NCBI RefSeq assembly: GCF_000003605.2
Contig: NW_003149267.1
Coordinates: 318,830-382,829 of the forward strand
DNA from: Saccoglossus kowalevskii
Taxonomy: Eukaryota > Hemichordata > Enteropneusta > Harrimaniidae
Direction of reading: 5' to 3'
DNA length: 64,000 bases
The first letter of the stretch is position 1. The number at the start of each line of letters is the position of its first letter. Below are positions 25,801 through 36,896 of this stretch, piece by piece. The position numbers and the translations under genes are program-made. A model generated the notes under the pieces. That model made no database searches. It was not told the DNA's origin and saw nothing but the letters and a program-made list of their open reading frames with translations.

Positions 25801-28800
25801 CGATATTCAAGTGTTTTTTCCCCCCACATTATTTCTTCCCTGCTTGCATTCTCATTCCAAATATGACTAACATCAAGATGAACTGTTATATTTTTGTGGT
25901 AATTGCTGGGAATTGTAGCAGATGAGACGCAATCTAGGAAACAAACACAATTTTTCCTACTTACCTGTATTGATATTTTGATACAGATCACACACAACAC
26001 TTGATACCAATTACAGTTCTGAATGACGCATGTAGACATTTAGTCCTATTCATACGCTGAATTTGCTCTTACCGAAGTGCACATGAACACAAAAATGCTT
26101 ATAAATACATCTTACTTTGATCATAGACTCGCCTCTGTCTTTTACCTATGAAGCTCACATGGTTTAATTTAGAAAATACAGTACATACATGTGTTTTGTC
26201 TGTAGTATCTTCTTATATTCTCGTTTTTGTTTCAGATAAATGGCTCACACAGGAAATATTTACTTCCTGATCCTACACCTAGTGTTTTAGCTCAGGGTAA
26301 TAGCGATACTAAAACTACCAAACTAAGTAAGTGTCCAGACCATGCTTTTGTTGTGCACACATTGGCTGTATCTGACATGTTGCATACAAACTGTTGCCTC
26401 CTTAGAATCAATACCAATGTGTAATTGTCAATTGCGTGTGATATATAGTAATACAGCTTAATACTCTTAGCGAAGTACGCAATATAACATTTTCATCTTT
26501 GTCCAATGTTGTCACTTCGCACTCGATCAACTATACATATTTTAAAAATATTTATTTTTCTCATTACTTTGGATTAAAACCTCAAGCAACCAGTGATTGG
26601 AAAAATTGTTACTTTTGTTGCTTAAAAGTTACTTGCTAGGAATGGGTCACAAGTTACTTACACAGCACATCTAAAAAAAAAATAGTTTACTACATGTTTT
26701 TGCATTAACTGCATGTTCTCTTGTAGGTCTTCTTGGAGCACCTCCTTCAATGCCGTTCATTCCAGTCAGTCAACAAGGTGGTACCCCGGCATCGGTTTCC
26801 ATGATGAATGCTATGGTAGCTTCTCATTTTCAGAATCCATTCTCTCAACAAATGAAAGAGAACGTAAGTGTTTTTTTTTAAATATTTCTAGTTTTACCAT
26901 GCTTTGTTGTTGCAGTGAAGAATAATAGTAGCCTAGTTGATAAACGGCGCAATGCTCGAATAATAGAACTCACAAATGTTGTAACTTTCATATTTGATTT
27001 TTGGTCGACATACTTATTGAAAGGGCTTTCAAACAATTTTTGCCAACAATACTAGCATTAAGGTATGATTCATCATAAAATATAAACCTTATTTTGAAAG
27101 CGACGTGAACAGTGTTCATACATTGAAATAATACAAATGTGTCCTGGATTGACCTACACATACAGACAATTCAGAACGTTTAATGTGGGAGTGTCGCCAC
27201 CTGCGCACGAGTGGGAATTGAGTCCCAAGCGATGATGACAACACGCGCTAAAAACACAAAGGCTCATGGGTAGATGCTTGTTTGTAAAAAAAATGACAAG
27301 CTATGGCCATCTGAAGCATGCACAGGTGACGACTCTCCCCGCTTTAAGTTTACACTTGAATTATTATTACAATATTATTATTACAATGAAATGAATGCTA
27401 CTGTTTACTGCCGCAAAAGCAGTTTTTACTTTCCAATGAATCATACCAAAATGTGTTTTTATGAAGATGCAATATTAATCCAAATCAATTTATCCTACTC
27501 AAAAATACTTCTAATACTAATAATTTCTTCTCTGTAAATTGAATATGTGTTGTGTTGTCCTTTCCACTTTGGCTGTTGTTCTCAATACTTTTATAAATTG
27601 CAATGATTCAAGTTTTGTTTTTATCATTAGCCAAACCTAGATACTCGCTCCTGTCAGGTAAAACCAAATAAAGTTAGAAAGTTTACAAGATTTTCAGACA
27701 TTGAGCCACAAGACAGACATTGTTTTAGTAGCGGCAGACTTGATATGGCAGTTAGACAAGGAGGTAGTCACCATACAGCTGTGCTTACAAAGCCACAAGA
27801 CAGAGATGATTATAGTAGCAACATACTTGATAACAGAGTTAGACAGGGAGATAGTCACCAGACTCTGATGTTCTCACCACATCAAGCAATAGGGCAAGCA
27901 ACAGATAGTACAGTAATGGATTCACAACACAAGTCTCTGTTTGAGAAGATTTTGAGTTCTCCAGAAATATTGGAACTGAATCCCAGAAATATCAGTCAAC
28001 CAAAACCACCTTATACATTGCCATCTCAAATCCGGCCATTTTGTACACCTATTGGTAGTCAGAATACAGATATTAGAGGTCCAGTAAACATTGGTGCACG
28101 ACAGGGAATACCACTAGCGAATAGACAGTTCTCAACTCCAGTATATAGATTGAGAGCAATACATAATGGAAAACAGTTAGTGAGGAACCAACTATCTAGA
28201 GATACAAGGCAGTTAGAGGCAATGCCAGCACCAAGACAGCCTAAGTCATTCACAAGACTTCTGAGACCAAGAGAACCTAGCAAGTTAGCTCTACATCAGG
28301 TACATGTATTACCAGATCCAGGATGTAGCAATGATTTTTCAGTTTTAAATAGATTTTCATCAGATTATTGTAGGATTATGTCTGAAAACTACTGTAAAAT
28401 CTGTATTAGAAGCCGCGGCTTCTATTGAAATGGAGTGTAACAGAGGGGACGCAGCTTCTATTAGAGCATCTACACATATAAGAAATGAAGAGTTTCTCAA
28501 TTTTTCAGAAAGAATGGGTGCAGCTTCTATTTCTAAAATGAATGTTATACTGTAAAACATGTTGAAAAAGTGGCATTCAATTTTAGCGAATTGTGGTAAA
28601 ATGACGTAATAACCAAATGTTGATTTAGCGAATCTCGCTTGTCATTGTTGATTTCTTTGTTTGGCAGCCATTTTGAATTGATAATAAAGTCAATAGTGAC
28701 ATCTTGAATTAGCGAATCAGTTCTCTAGCTAAATTTGCGAAAAAGACATGCTCGCGAAAAAGACATGCTTTACAGTAGTTACCAAATTGCAGAGATGATT

Positions 28801-29005
28801 TTTGGATACTGCAAACTGAGATTCTCTAGACGCACCATGCTTTGCATCATTCATATATACATGTATGTGTTAGCTGTACACAGAATGACAAGTACCAGCG
28901 TTGATTATTTATTTCTCTTTCCAGGTTCCAAAACCTTCATTGCTAGGGACGCCACAAGTCAATAGTGGACCAGCAAATAATTTAGCTTTAATGCTTGCAT
29001 TGCAA

Positions 29006-29036
<31 letters not shown>

Positions 29037-29790
29037 TACAACAACAACTGCAGCAACAACTGCAACAACAGCAGCAAGTTCAGCAGCAGCAGGTTCACAA
29101 TCCTCCAACCCAATCGAAGGTTCCGTTGTTAGGAACTGCCCCAGCTAATAGAACAGCCAATGAGATAAATCTAAGTGATCAGCTGCTTATAGGAAAGACG
29201 CTGTCACCTAATCAGAGCTGCACTCCTGCAGTTAACAACAATACACCTTCCTTGCTGGGACCAGCCCCACCATCGTCTGCCTCATCACCTTACTTACAAG
29301 TTGTAGCACAAGTACAACAAAACCTGTTAGCACAATTACAACAACAACAGCAGCAGCAACAACAGAAGCCAGTTGTGTCTACTCCCAAGCCGTCACTTCT
29401 TGGAGATCCGGCGTCAGCTTTATTACAGACGCAGGCTGCGTATTTAGTTGCGTTAAGTAATAGTGTACAGAACCAAAATAATCCTGTACCTGCGGTGAAT
29501 ACAAGCACCACCAAAAAGACATTGTTAGGGACTTCACCAACACAGCTCTCGAACAACCTACTGGTATGTTGTTTTTCCCTACTCTAAATTTCACAAACAC
29601 AAGTGGATGGTATTGTTGTCATGACAACAAGCTATCATGCCTGAATCTAGCTTCTTAACTATATTGACTTCATTGTTACTACTAAGAAGGTTGCCATGGT
29701 GTTTGATGGACAATTGTTTATTCCCCAATCTAAACTTAACTAACCTAAATGGTGTTTTGTATTTTGTAGAATATTTCTGCCAACCCTGTT

Positions 29791-29823
<33 letters not shown>

Positions 29824-32800
29824 CAGGCATCCCCATTGTTACCTCAGCCACCGCAACAAACCTCAATTGAACAGGTATAGTACCCATATCTTATTTAGTG
29901 TAGAAAATACAGCATGGCTAGAAGTACCAACAATGGCCACTATGGAATAAAAAATTATGTGATGAAAGAGTGTTGCAGGAATGCAGACACTAATGCATGT
30001 ATGTGTATATGTTGAAGGACCAAGGCAAGCAGATACAGCATCCAAGCATTTGCCTTCAATGTCTTTGTCTACTGTAGAATACTTTATTTTAGCTGGAATT
30101 AATTTTTTTGCGGGGAAAAAAGTTTCTGGGTGTTTTGTATTTTTACTGATTTTTCAGGATTTGAATGTAAAATATAGGAAAAAAGATACCCGGTGTATTC
30201 TCTAGATTTTTTTTTCACTGAATCATTCCTTGAGCGAAAATAGCAAATAAAAAGTTGCAAGCGAAAATAAGTATTTTACAGTAATTAATTTATTCTGAGC
30301 ATGCGCAATTGTTCTGTCAATTGTGTTGGGAGAGGTAATTTTTGATGAAAATTATGAAATAGACCCACTTAGGATTTTTAGATCTGGAATTTTTTTTTTT
30401 TACAGTATTGTATGCCCATTAACATGTACACAAAATATCATTCTCTACATACTGCACTACTTGGTATATGAATAGGCAAACTAGAAAACGTATAATGACC
30501 CAGAAACCATTTAGTCAGGAATTTAAACTACACTTAAATACTGTGTAGAGTATTGTTGTCTTAATTAATTTTTATAGAAGAAATTAAAAAAAAAAATATT
30601 ATACCAATTAAATGTCTGCCTTGCAATTTGAGTGATGGAAAATAAAGATAAAAATATAGTGTCTCCTCTGTGACATTAGTGGATAGTGGTAAACTATTTA
30701 AAAATTGAATTTCCTGTTTACAGTATCAAAATAATATTCAACAATGGTATCAGCAGCAGCAGCAACAACAAGATGTGAATATTACTCAAGATTTAACCAA
30801 TCAAGTTAGTCTCTTATCTTATTCATAATAATAAGTATGACAAAGCTATTTCATTTGTCAAGGTTACCTCAGTAATCTTTTATGTGTTAAAAAGTTATCA
30901 AACCATCTTTTGCTTTTTTTCAAAAGTTTAGCACATACTAAAATCTTTTGATATAAAATCATTTGACCTCTTGAACACACTTAGACTGAGAGCAATCGTT
31001 TGGTGATGATCTAATGCTACCTGTGTATGAAAATGATTTGCTGAATTTTGTGACAAGCTTCCCTTTGTACCACTTAATTTTAGACTACCTAATGCATTTT
31101 TGTATAAGTGGTTGTCTGTTTTCACATTACAACATTGTTGTGACTATATATTTGTGGTCGGGGGCTTAAGGAAGTTTAGAAAGGTTTGCAAATGTAACGC
31201 CATTCATGAAAAAAAAAATTGACTGTTTAAACTGGAGTTGTATGAAGTTCTAGTTACCTCTACTCCATAATTTTAGGTTAATAATAGTAATTGATTATCC
31301 TAACAATGAATGGAAATGATTGACACCTATTCTCATGCAAATTAGTTGTTGTGCTATTTTCAGTGGGGGGGGGGGGGGTACTAGCCTAGCCTAGCTGAGC
31401 CTAGCCTGAGATGGCTGTAATGTTAGGGACTTATTCTGCAGTAATAAATTGTTGTTGGTAACATATGCTGTTAATTCCACACAGGATTATAACAGTTTTG
31501 TTTTCATCCAATTAATGTTCAAATTTTGAGCTGCTTTACTTATCCATCAGGTAGAGTAACCATGGTGTATGTACAAAAATGCGTTTGCCGGTCACTGATT
31601 TAGTAATTGTGTCTGATAAGTAAAATGAAATAATAATGGTAAAACATGCAAATGAGTCAACAGCCAATCAGATGATCACATGCGATTTCACCACCAAACT
31701 TTCTCGTACAAATCTCTAAATCTTTCTGCACTTTTTTTTTTTTAATTTTCTTCAATATTTCTGGAATTGAACTCTAATTTTAGAGCCAACAGACACAATT
31801 TCAGTCAAATTTTTTAGTTTATACTCAAAAAATTTGTCCATCTAATCCCAACAGGAGTATTTTGTGAATTTGTGACATTAACATATTCACCGTTTAATGA
31901 ATACTGTGAACCATTTATTTTTAGTTCTAGGATTTTTTGCAATTTGATTTGTGAATCTGATTAGGAATTCTGCTGTGGAATTCTCTTATTTTTCCTGATC
32001 CGCTGGAATTTCACAATTTTCTTTGACTTGTGAAAAATTCCATGGTTTTCCCACACTTGCGAATTCGCAAAAATTAAAGCAGATTACAGTACACTTGAAA
32101 AAAAAACGTGGAGCACTGAAGATAGTTTTCATTTTTGCAGATTTTTGATGTTGCAAATCCCTAAAACACTGGTTTGTGAAGGAAACAATAAATTCCATGG
32201 TTAACTCTGCATAATCTGATTTTTTTAAAGTAGTCCATCTATCAGCAAAGTGAAAATAAAACTTGAATACTTAAGTTATGTGCTGTATGTGTCAAACTTG
32301 CTAGTTAACAGTGATTGATAATGGTTGAAATTAGTTAATGGTCGAAATTAGAAAACAAACAGAAAGCACTCACATTAGCATATATTATAATAACCCAATA
32401 AAATACTGAAACGTACAGTAATATGCTATAAAATTTGTGATGCAAGTCAATTGCTAAAATGGCCAGTTTATACTTAATAAAGTTGTATAATATAAATGTA
32501 ACATTGTCTGTCCAACTAATACATGATATATGGAGCATTATATAGAACAGTAAATCATACATGTATTAATGCATGCAATAATTCAGTATAACAAAATCAC
32601 ATGCTGATCTGTCATCTCAGCAGGTTTTAATATCTTTTGGCTTAGTTTATATCAATCACTATTATGGATATGTTGATCCATTCATAATATTTCCATCATT
32701 ACAACTGCCATAATTGCTCTGTTAGTGGCATATACACTTAAATAAACAAGAGGTGTATCTATGGTCAAAATAAGTTGTACAATAAACACCATTTTTTGGT

Positions 32801-35800
32801 AGATGTGTGTATTCTATTACAGATGAGCTAAATATTGTAAATATGATAAATGCCTGATATAATTACTGTATTTGCTCTATTAGAAATCCAACTCTAATAA
32901 CATTTCACATGCATTTACATGATTTCATTTTTTGTATACTGGATCTTTATAATATATAGTTTGTGCACATAGGCATTTGTTATTAACATGTACTTGAGTG
33001 TATGCACTACTAATGGAGCAAATATAGTATAACATTCTCTAAGAAAAAGGCCTTGCCTAAAGGGTCACCCCCCTCCCTAGGGCGATCACACACCCGAGGC
33101 TTGTTAGTTTCCAGTGCGCGAGACTTGCGCGCATAATAATTCCATATTTGGAATTCGCATTTCCTAATATAGTAGGATGAAAATACCCCGTAAAATACCG
33201 CAAAATTACGGCATGCTGTAACGTATGGCGTTACGATGACAGATGTATGATAATGTCTGTTAATTATGTGAGCGTATTAACTACTAATGGAGCTAATACA
33301 GTATACTGTCTTTGATGTGATGTGTATATGTAATACAGTGTATATAAACATAAAACTGCTTGTATTGCATACTGGATCATTAGCATATGACTCATTGACT
33401 ATATTGACCTGCATGCACTACTAATATAGCAAATACGGTATTGTTTTTATTCAGAGTGGTGTGTATGAGCAGTATTTACCATCCTACAGTGATCAGCTTG
33501 GTCAGTATCTTATCCCAAACACAGCAATACAAGCACAACAAGCAACAGTCGATAACACGTCACCGCAGTATGGTGTTACAAATGCAGCACAGCAAGCGTA
33601 TGATTATATCAATAAGTTCATGCAGGTCAGTAGAATCTCATTGCTTCTCTAACATTAATCCTATTATAAGTAGACTGTATTGTTTGCAACATATGCTACT
33701 GTGTATCATCTGTATTCCACTCTAGTTCAGTTCATGCTTCTACACTAACCAATTCAGCTTTCAGCCTAGCGATTATATTTAATCCTTGGCGATTATTTTT
33801 TCAGAACATTGAAACAAAAAATTTGGCATAAAAAAAAATTTTGTGATTTAGAATCATTCTTTAATTATTTAATGAATTCAATAGTTGTAATATAAAATAA
33901 TTTGTTATTAGGAATAAAATGTATTATTGTTATAAAATGTATTTTTTACTATAAAATTGGCTGCAGATTAATTTTGGAAAAATGCTAACTAGAAAAACAA
34001 AATGGTCCTGTTTAGAAAAATGTTTTTTTCTTTTCTTGTGTACAATATAAGTGAGACCTCTTAAACTGGATCACCTGAATCAAATCTGTTTTTGTGTTTG
34101 ACCAAAAATGATTTTTATTTCATGAAAAATGTGCATGATATATTGTACTTGGTTCGCATCGTTGATCTCAACTTAAAAAATCATGATTATTTTAAGGGAT
34201 GGACATTCAGCTGAGCATCCCTCAGAAATTTTGAAATATCTTTTTTTGCTCGTTACCTGACAGGTTTTGTTGACTTTGTTGAGCGGAGCTTATCATATGA
34301 GTGATTGTCCGGTGTCGTCCATCGCTGTTGTCCTTGTCAACTTTTTACGTTTTCGAAGACTTCTTGAAAACAACAATTCTTATTGCTTTTGATACTTGGT
34401 GTATATGTACCTTAGGCAGGCCTCTCTTAGATTTGTTCATTTCGTGATGATATATTTAATTCTCTAATTTTGATGAATATTTTTGTCATTTTTGGTAAAG
34501 AGTGATATTTTCAACTTCTTGTTGAAAACCGCAAGTCTGATTGCTTTGATATTATACATATAGAAACTAAAGGTTGACCTCTCTCAGATTTGTTAATTTT
34601 GTCATGATATTTTCAATTCTCTAATTTTGATGAATATTTTTGTCATTTTGGATAAAAAGTGATATTTTCGACTTCTTGTTAAAAAACCGCAAGTCTGATT
34701 GCTTTGATATTATATATATAGGTACTACATGTGAACCTCTCTCAGATTGTTCATTTTGTGATAATATCTTCAATTTTCTAATTTTGATGAATATTTTTGG
34801 CATTCTTGGTAAAAAGTAATATTTTAGACTTGTTAAGAACCATGAGTTCGATTGCATATTATACATATAGGTAACTCAGGTAGACCTCTCTCAGATTTGT
34901 TCCTTTTCTGATAATATCTTTAGTTCTTTAATTGAAATGTGCATTGCTAACAGCGGAACTATCTCAGTCGAAAGGCTGCTTGTTTAAACAAAAAAGGATA
35001 TTGTAATAATATTGTAAATGATCATAGTGCTTCACTTTATGGCTGCTAATTAAACACAGCCACTCACAGTGATGGGCTTAAATTGCAGTCTATCTTTTAT
35101 ATAACTATGTTGTCATTGAATGAATTTCTCGATTTATTTTCCATTTCTAGAAGCAAACTCAGCCACCGCAACCGCAAAGTGCAGCTATGTTTAACAGTGA
35201 TGCACTGTATCAGAGCTATCATCAGACAGCACCCAGTATTGTGAATCCTAATTATAATTATTATAATGATCAGTGGTCTACATCAGCTTACAGTCCATCA
35301 ACACCCAGTAATACAAACTATAGTAGTAGTAGTGCAAACTATAGTACTCAGGTCAGTATATTATAAATCTGCTTACAGTCAACATCCAATAGACCCATGT
35401 GGCATTGTTAGTGCTCCACTTCGTGAATTTCTATGTGTCGGAGATACAGAAAACTGTTGAAAATAGCACTAGTATGGCCGCCGTTCATCATACATGATAT
35501 GTACCGTTCATATGATCCAACAGGAAAACCTGACCCTTTTTTTCAGTGACTTGTTTACTGTATGGCCTGAACTATTTAATTTTTTTATCAGTATACATGT
35601 TAAAAAATCAATGACGATGTGTGTTTCAATGTTGCTTATGATCACTGATCAGCATCTGTATTTTCCTTGTACTTTGCATGTTCCAGCTGGTCTTCCACGC
35701 TTGACTAGTAATCAAACATAATACATGTCAGTTTGCAGAGGTTGAAAATTGAACAAAAGTGCAAACTACATTCACCCAGCCATTACATTAATCCCACTGA

Positions 35801-35911
35801 CAAATCCGGCAATTCACATTTGGACAGTGTTGTTTTATTCAAGAAAAAATTGATGTGTGTGAGAAATATTTTTTTTTTGGTCGTTGTGATGCACACAATG
35901 GGAGTTACCCC

Positions 35912-35942
<31 letters not shown>

Positions 35943-36896
35943 ATGTATGTATGTATGTATGNNNNNNNNNNNNNNNNNNNNNNNNNNNNNNNNNNNNNNN
36001 NNNNNNNNNNNTATGTATGTATGTATGTATGTATGTATGCATGTTTTCCACTTCCAATCACTCATCAGCTTCCATTGAAACTTAGTACATAGATACTTTG
36101 GGATAATGCACATACCCAATGTTTTGTGTTCTAGAATATCATTACACATTTTGTGTCTGCTGTGATTTAATCTATAATAGTTGACTGGCAGCCATTTATT
36201 GGGCTTGTATTAAAGTGAAAGGAAAGTCATAGTACCGGTAGTGGCAAAATGTCTGTCGTCTAGCGGTGGCGACATAAACTTTTCTAGGGGGCACGATAAC
36301 TCCTGTAATATTCAGTCAATTGCTATCATATTGCCAACATAAAATTACACATGTTGAGTTGTATTTCAGTGTAAAACATTTACCGTAGTTGTCCGAGTAT
36401 AAACCCCTCTGGGAAAGCGGCAATCAAAGAAAAAATGGGGGGGGGGGGGGCTTATAAACTGATAAAAGTTAAAACTTCTCCCGAGCGATAATTTATGCTT
36501 ATTTATTCATAAACAAATCTAGTGTCTTCATTGACTAGCATCGTTCAAATTAACTTGAGGATCGACCGTTACACCCCGGGGTTACTAATCACTCTTGGGT
36601 GTGTTGTGGAACAGCATTCGACCCTGCGTTTTATTGTTTGTCGCTTGAATGAGCACCAGAATGGATTGATAAAGACAACATACAAGTGAACGCTACAATT
36701 ATTTTAGTGCATTGACCTGATTTGTATTTGTTTTATTTCGTTTCAGTTGACTACTCCTGTTGCGGGACAAAAACGTAGTTCAGCGCATATTCTGCCGTCA
36801 CCAGAACCAAGTCCAGATAATGGGTATGTTGGACAGCATTCACAAGGCTTAGGTGGACATTATGCTGACTCTTACAAGAGAAGAAAAATTGTATAG
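12352..36896 (+). CDS. RAVER: RAVER1/2 homologue: PTB-binding RRM protein (14 exons seen, one gap)
   Basis: Exons: 12352-12606, 13378-13444, 21273-21533, 22110 to the gap at 22169, 24276-24458, 26236-26326, 26727-26863, 27631-28299, 28925-29563, 29770-29874, 30724-30804, 33455-33625, 35151-35351, 36747-36896. All visible junctions are GT-AG and phases agree. RRM1 begins [18 protein letters not shown]2 has [10 protein letters not shown] and [11 protein letters not shown], and the RRM3 end has [12 protein letters not shown]. About 45 codons joining RRM2 to RRM3 are lost in the gap. The C-terminus (SPEPSP, then [14 protein letters not shown], ending KRRKIV) is nearly that of vertebrate RAVER1. 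Raver proteins bind PTB RRM2 through [SG][IL]LGxxP motifs and modulate alternative splicing; SLLGAPP (exon 6/7 junction) and SLLGPAP match, and four further LLG motifs come close. With over 1,020 visible codons it exceeds vertebrate RAVERs, mainly through exon 8 and Q-rich exons 9-13. KRRKIV may be a nuclear signal. An in-frame ATG at 12325 is possible, but 12352 has better context. Confidence 0.93.
16991..17204. repeat. 107-bp tandem duplication
   Basis: The block starting TTTTGTCTGAAAATGATTAA at 16991 recurs at 17098 with about one mismatch over its length (ATTGCTGG versus ATTGCTAG). Such identity in intronic DNA implies a recent duplication, or an assembly duplication. Confidence 0.9.
18040..18258. 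repeat. Diverged tandem array, unit about 43 bp
   Basis: About five units share CTCTATTAGAAGCACATCTC and ACCATATTTGCTC. The same TATTTGCTCTATTAG / CTAATGGAGCAAATA motif appears dispersed at 23480, 32870, 33010, 33285 and 33418, so the array may derive from a MITE terminus. Confidence 0.7.
18895..19124 (+). mobile_element. MITE family C copy 1 (230 bp)
   Basis: Ends are TACTGTAAAACATG and CATGTTTTACAGTA, a 14-bp perfect terminal inverted repeat with a TA at each outer end. That is typical of Tc1/mariner-type MITEs. The interior has CGCGAGCATGTCTTTTTCGC, GATGTCGCTAATGAC and CAAAATGGCCGCC. A copy of the same length lies inverted at 28548-28777, and a decayed one at about 45470-45655. Confidence 0.85.
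22169..22714. other. Assembly gap inside RAVER
   Basis: A run of 546 N. RAVER exon 4 enters it at LGSRIL. It must hold the end of that exon, and probably a further exon for the RRM2-RRM3 linker and the first strand of RRM3. Confidence 0.95.
22836..22864. repeat. (AT)n microsatellite
   Basis: A run of about 14 AT dinucleotides in the RAVER intron just after the gap. Confidence 0.9.
23948..24156 (+). mobile_element. MITE family D copy 1 (209 bp)
   Basis: Terminal inverted repeats TACTGTAAAATACTTTATTT and the complement of AAAATAAAATATTTTACAGTA-type sequence. The interior has TAGCTGGAATTAATTTT and GCGAAAATTAATTC. A copy in the same orientation lies at 30070-30283. It shares the TACTGTAAAA terminus with family C but has a different interior. 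Confidence 0.85.
27181..27347 (-). mobile_element. Short MITE, family B copy 2
   Basis: Inverted copy of 8994-9154, in RAVER intron 7. It shares AATTGAGTCCCAAGCGA, AAAGGCTCATGGGTAGA and the terminal CAGGTGACGACTCTCCCCGC. Confidence 0.85.
28390..28547. repeat. Repeat with TACTGTAAAA start and palindromic core
   Basis: It begins TACTGTAAAATCTGTATTAG and contains the palindrome GAAGCCGCGGCTTC and two further GCAGCTTCTATT motifs. It directly abuts the MITE at 28548, and a separate right terminus cannot be told apart from that element. Confidence 0.45.
28548..28777 (-). mobile_element. MITE family C copy 2 (230 bp)
   Basis: Ends TACTGTAAAACATG and GCTTTACAGTA. It is an inverted copy of 18895-19124 of identical length, located in RAVER intron 8. 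Confidence 0.88.
28998..29090 (+). repeat. RAVER: CAG/CAA tract in RAVER exon 9 coding for poly-Q
   Basis: An interrupted CAA/CAG run encodes a long Gln tract with a few Leu and Val. Further tracts lie at about 29333-29370 (same exon), 29788-29826 (exon 10) and 30757-30774 (exon 11). Mixed codons in exon 9 point to an older tract; exon 10 is nearly pure CAG and so more likely to vary in length. Confidence 0.9.
30070..30283 (+). mobile_element. MITE family D copy 2 (214 bp)
   Basis: Starts TACTGTAGAATACTTTATTT and ends GTATTTTACAGTA. It shares TAGCTGGAATTAATTTTT and AGCGAAAATA with 23948-24156. Confidence 0.85.
31685..31880 (+). mobile_element. MITE family E copy 1
   Basis: Starts TTTCACCACCAAACTTTCTC and contains TCTGCACTTTT, CAATATTTCTGGAATTGAAC and ACTCAAAAAATTTG, in common with 39296-39525 and, inverted, 46195-46390. 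The right end is less clear. Confidence 0.6.
32866..33033 (+). mobile_element. MITE family F copy 1
   Basis: Left TACTGTATTTGCTCTATTAG and right CACTACTAATGGAGCAAATA followed by TAGTA form an inverted repeat of about 20-25 bp. Right-hand termini of the same family recur at about 33275-33300 and 33411-33440. Confidence 0.6.
33150..33253. repeat. Interspersed repeat, copy 2 (partner at 4132-4232)
   Basis: Shares TATTTGGAATTCGCATTTCC, CAAAATTACGGCATGCTGTA and TATGGCGTTACGATGA with the copy near the left end of the window. Confidence 0.65.
33411..33454 (+). promoter_or_regulatory. RAVER: Candidate branch point and acceptor of RAVER exon 12, repeat-derived
   Basis: GCATGCACTACTAATATAGC is the terminus of MITE family F. 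It contains TACTAAT (33419-33425), a near-perfect branch-site match whose branch A (33424) lies 30 nt before the end of the AG at 33453-33454, with TTGTTTTTATTCAG between them. Use as branch point is inferred from motif and spacing. Confidence 0.5.
34247..34985 (+). mobile_element. Non-autonomous element family G copy 1, with internal tandem units
   Basis: Begins near TTGACTTTGTTGAGCGGAGC and ends GGCTGCTTGTTT. The inside is built from about four tandem units of 130-160 bp, each with ACTTCTTGTTGAAAACCGCA, ATTGCTTTGATATTATACAT, GACCTCTCTCAGATTTGTTC and TTGATGAATATTTTTGTCAT. A better-ended copy lies at 61925-62460. Confidence 0.75.
35917..36040. repeat. (GTAT)n microsatellite broken by a 50-N gap
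   Basis: GT repeats pass into GTAT repeats, then about 50 N (35962-36011), then GTAT repeats again. The gap is most likely unresolved repeat length. Confidence 0.9.

Noticed and set aside
29290-29556. Minus-strand frame with a poly-Cys run
   Set aside because: Antisense shadow of the poly-Q coding tract in RAVER exon 9.
29591-29887. Minus-strand frame with poly-Ala and plus-strand frame with poly-Ala
   Set aside because: Other frames of the CAG tract in RAVER exon 10.
35733-36149. Frames with YVCMYVCM and IHTYIHTY repeats
   Set aside because: Translation of the GTAT microsatellite and the 50-N gap.
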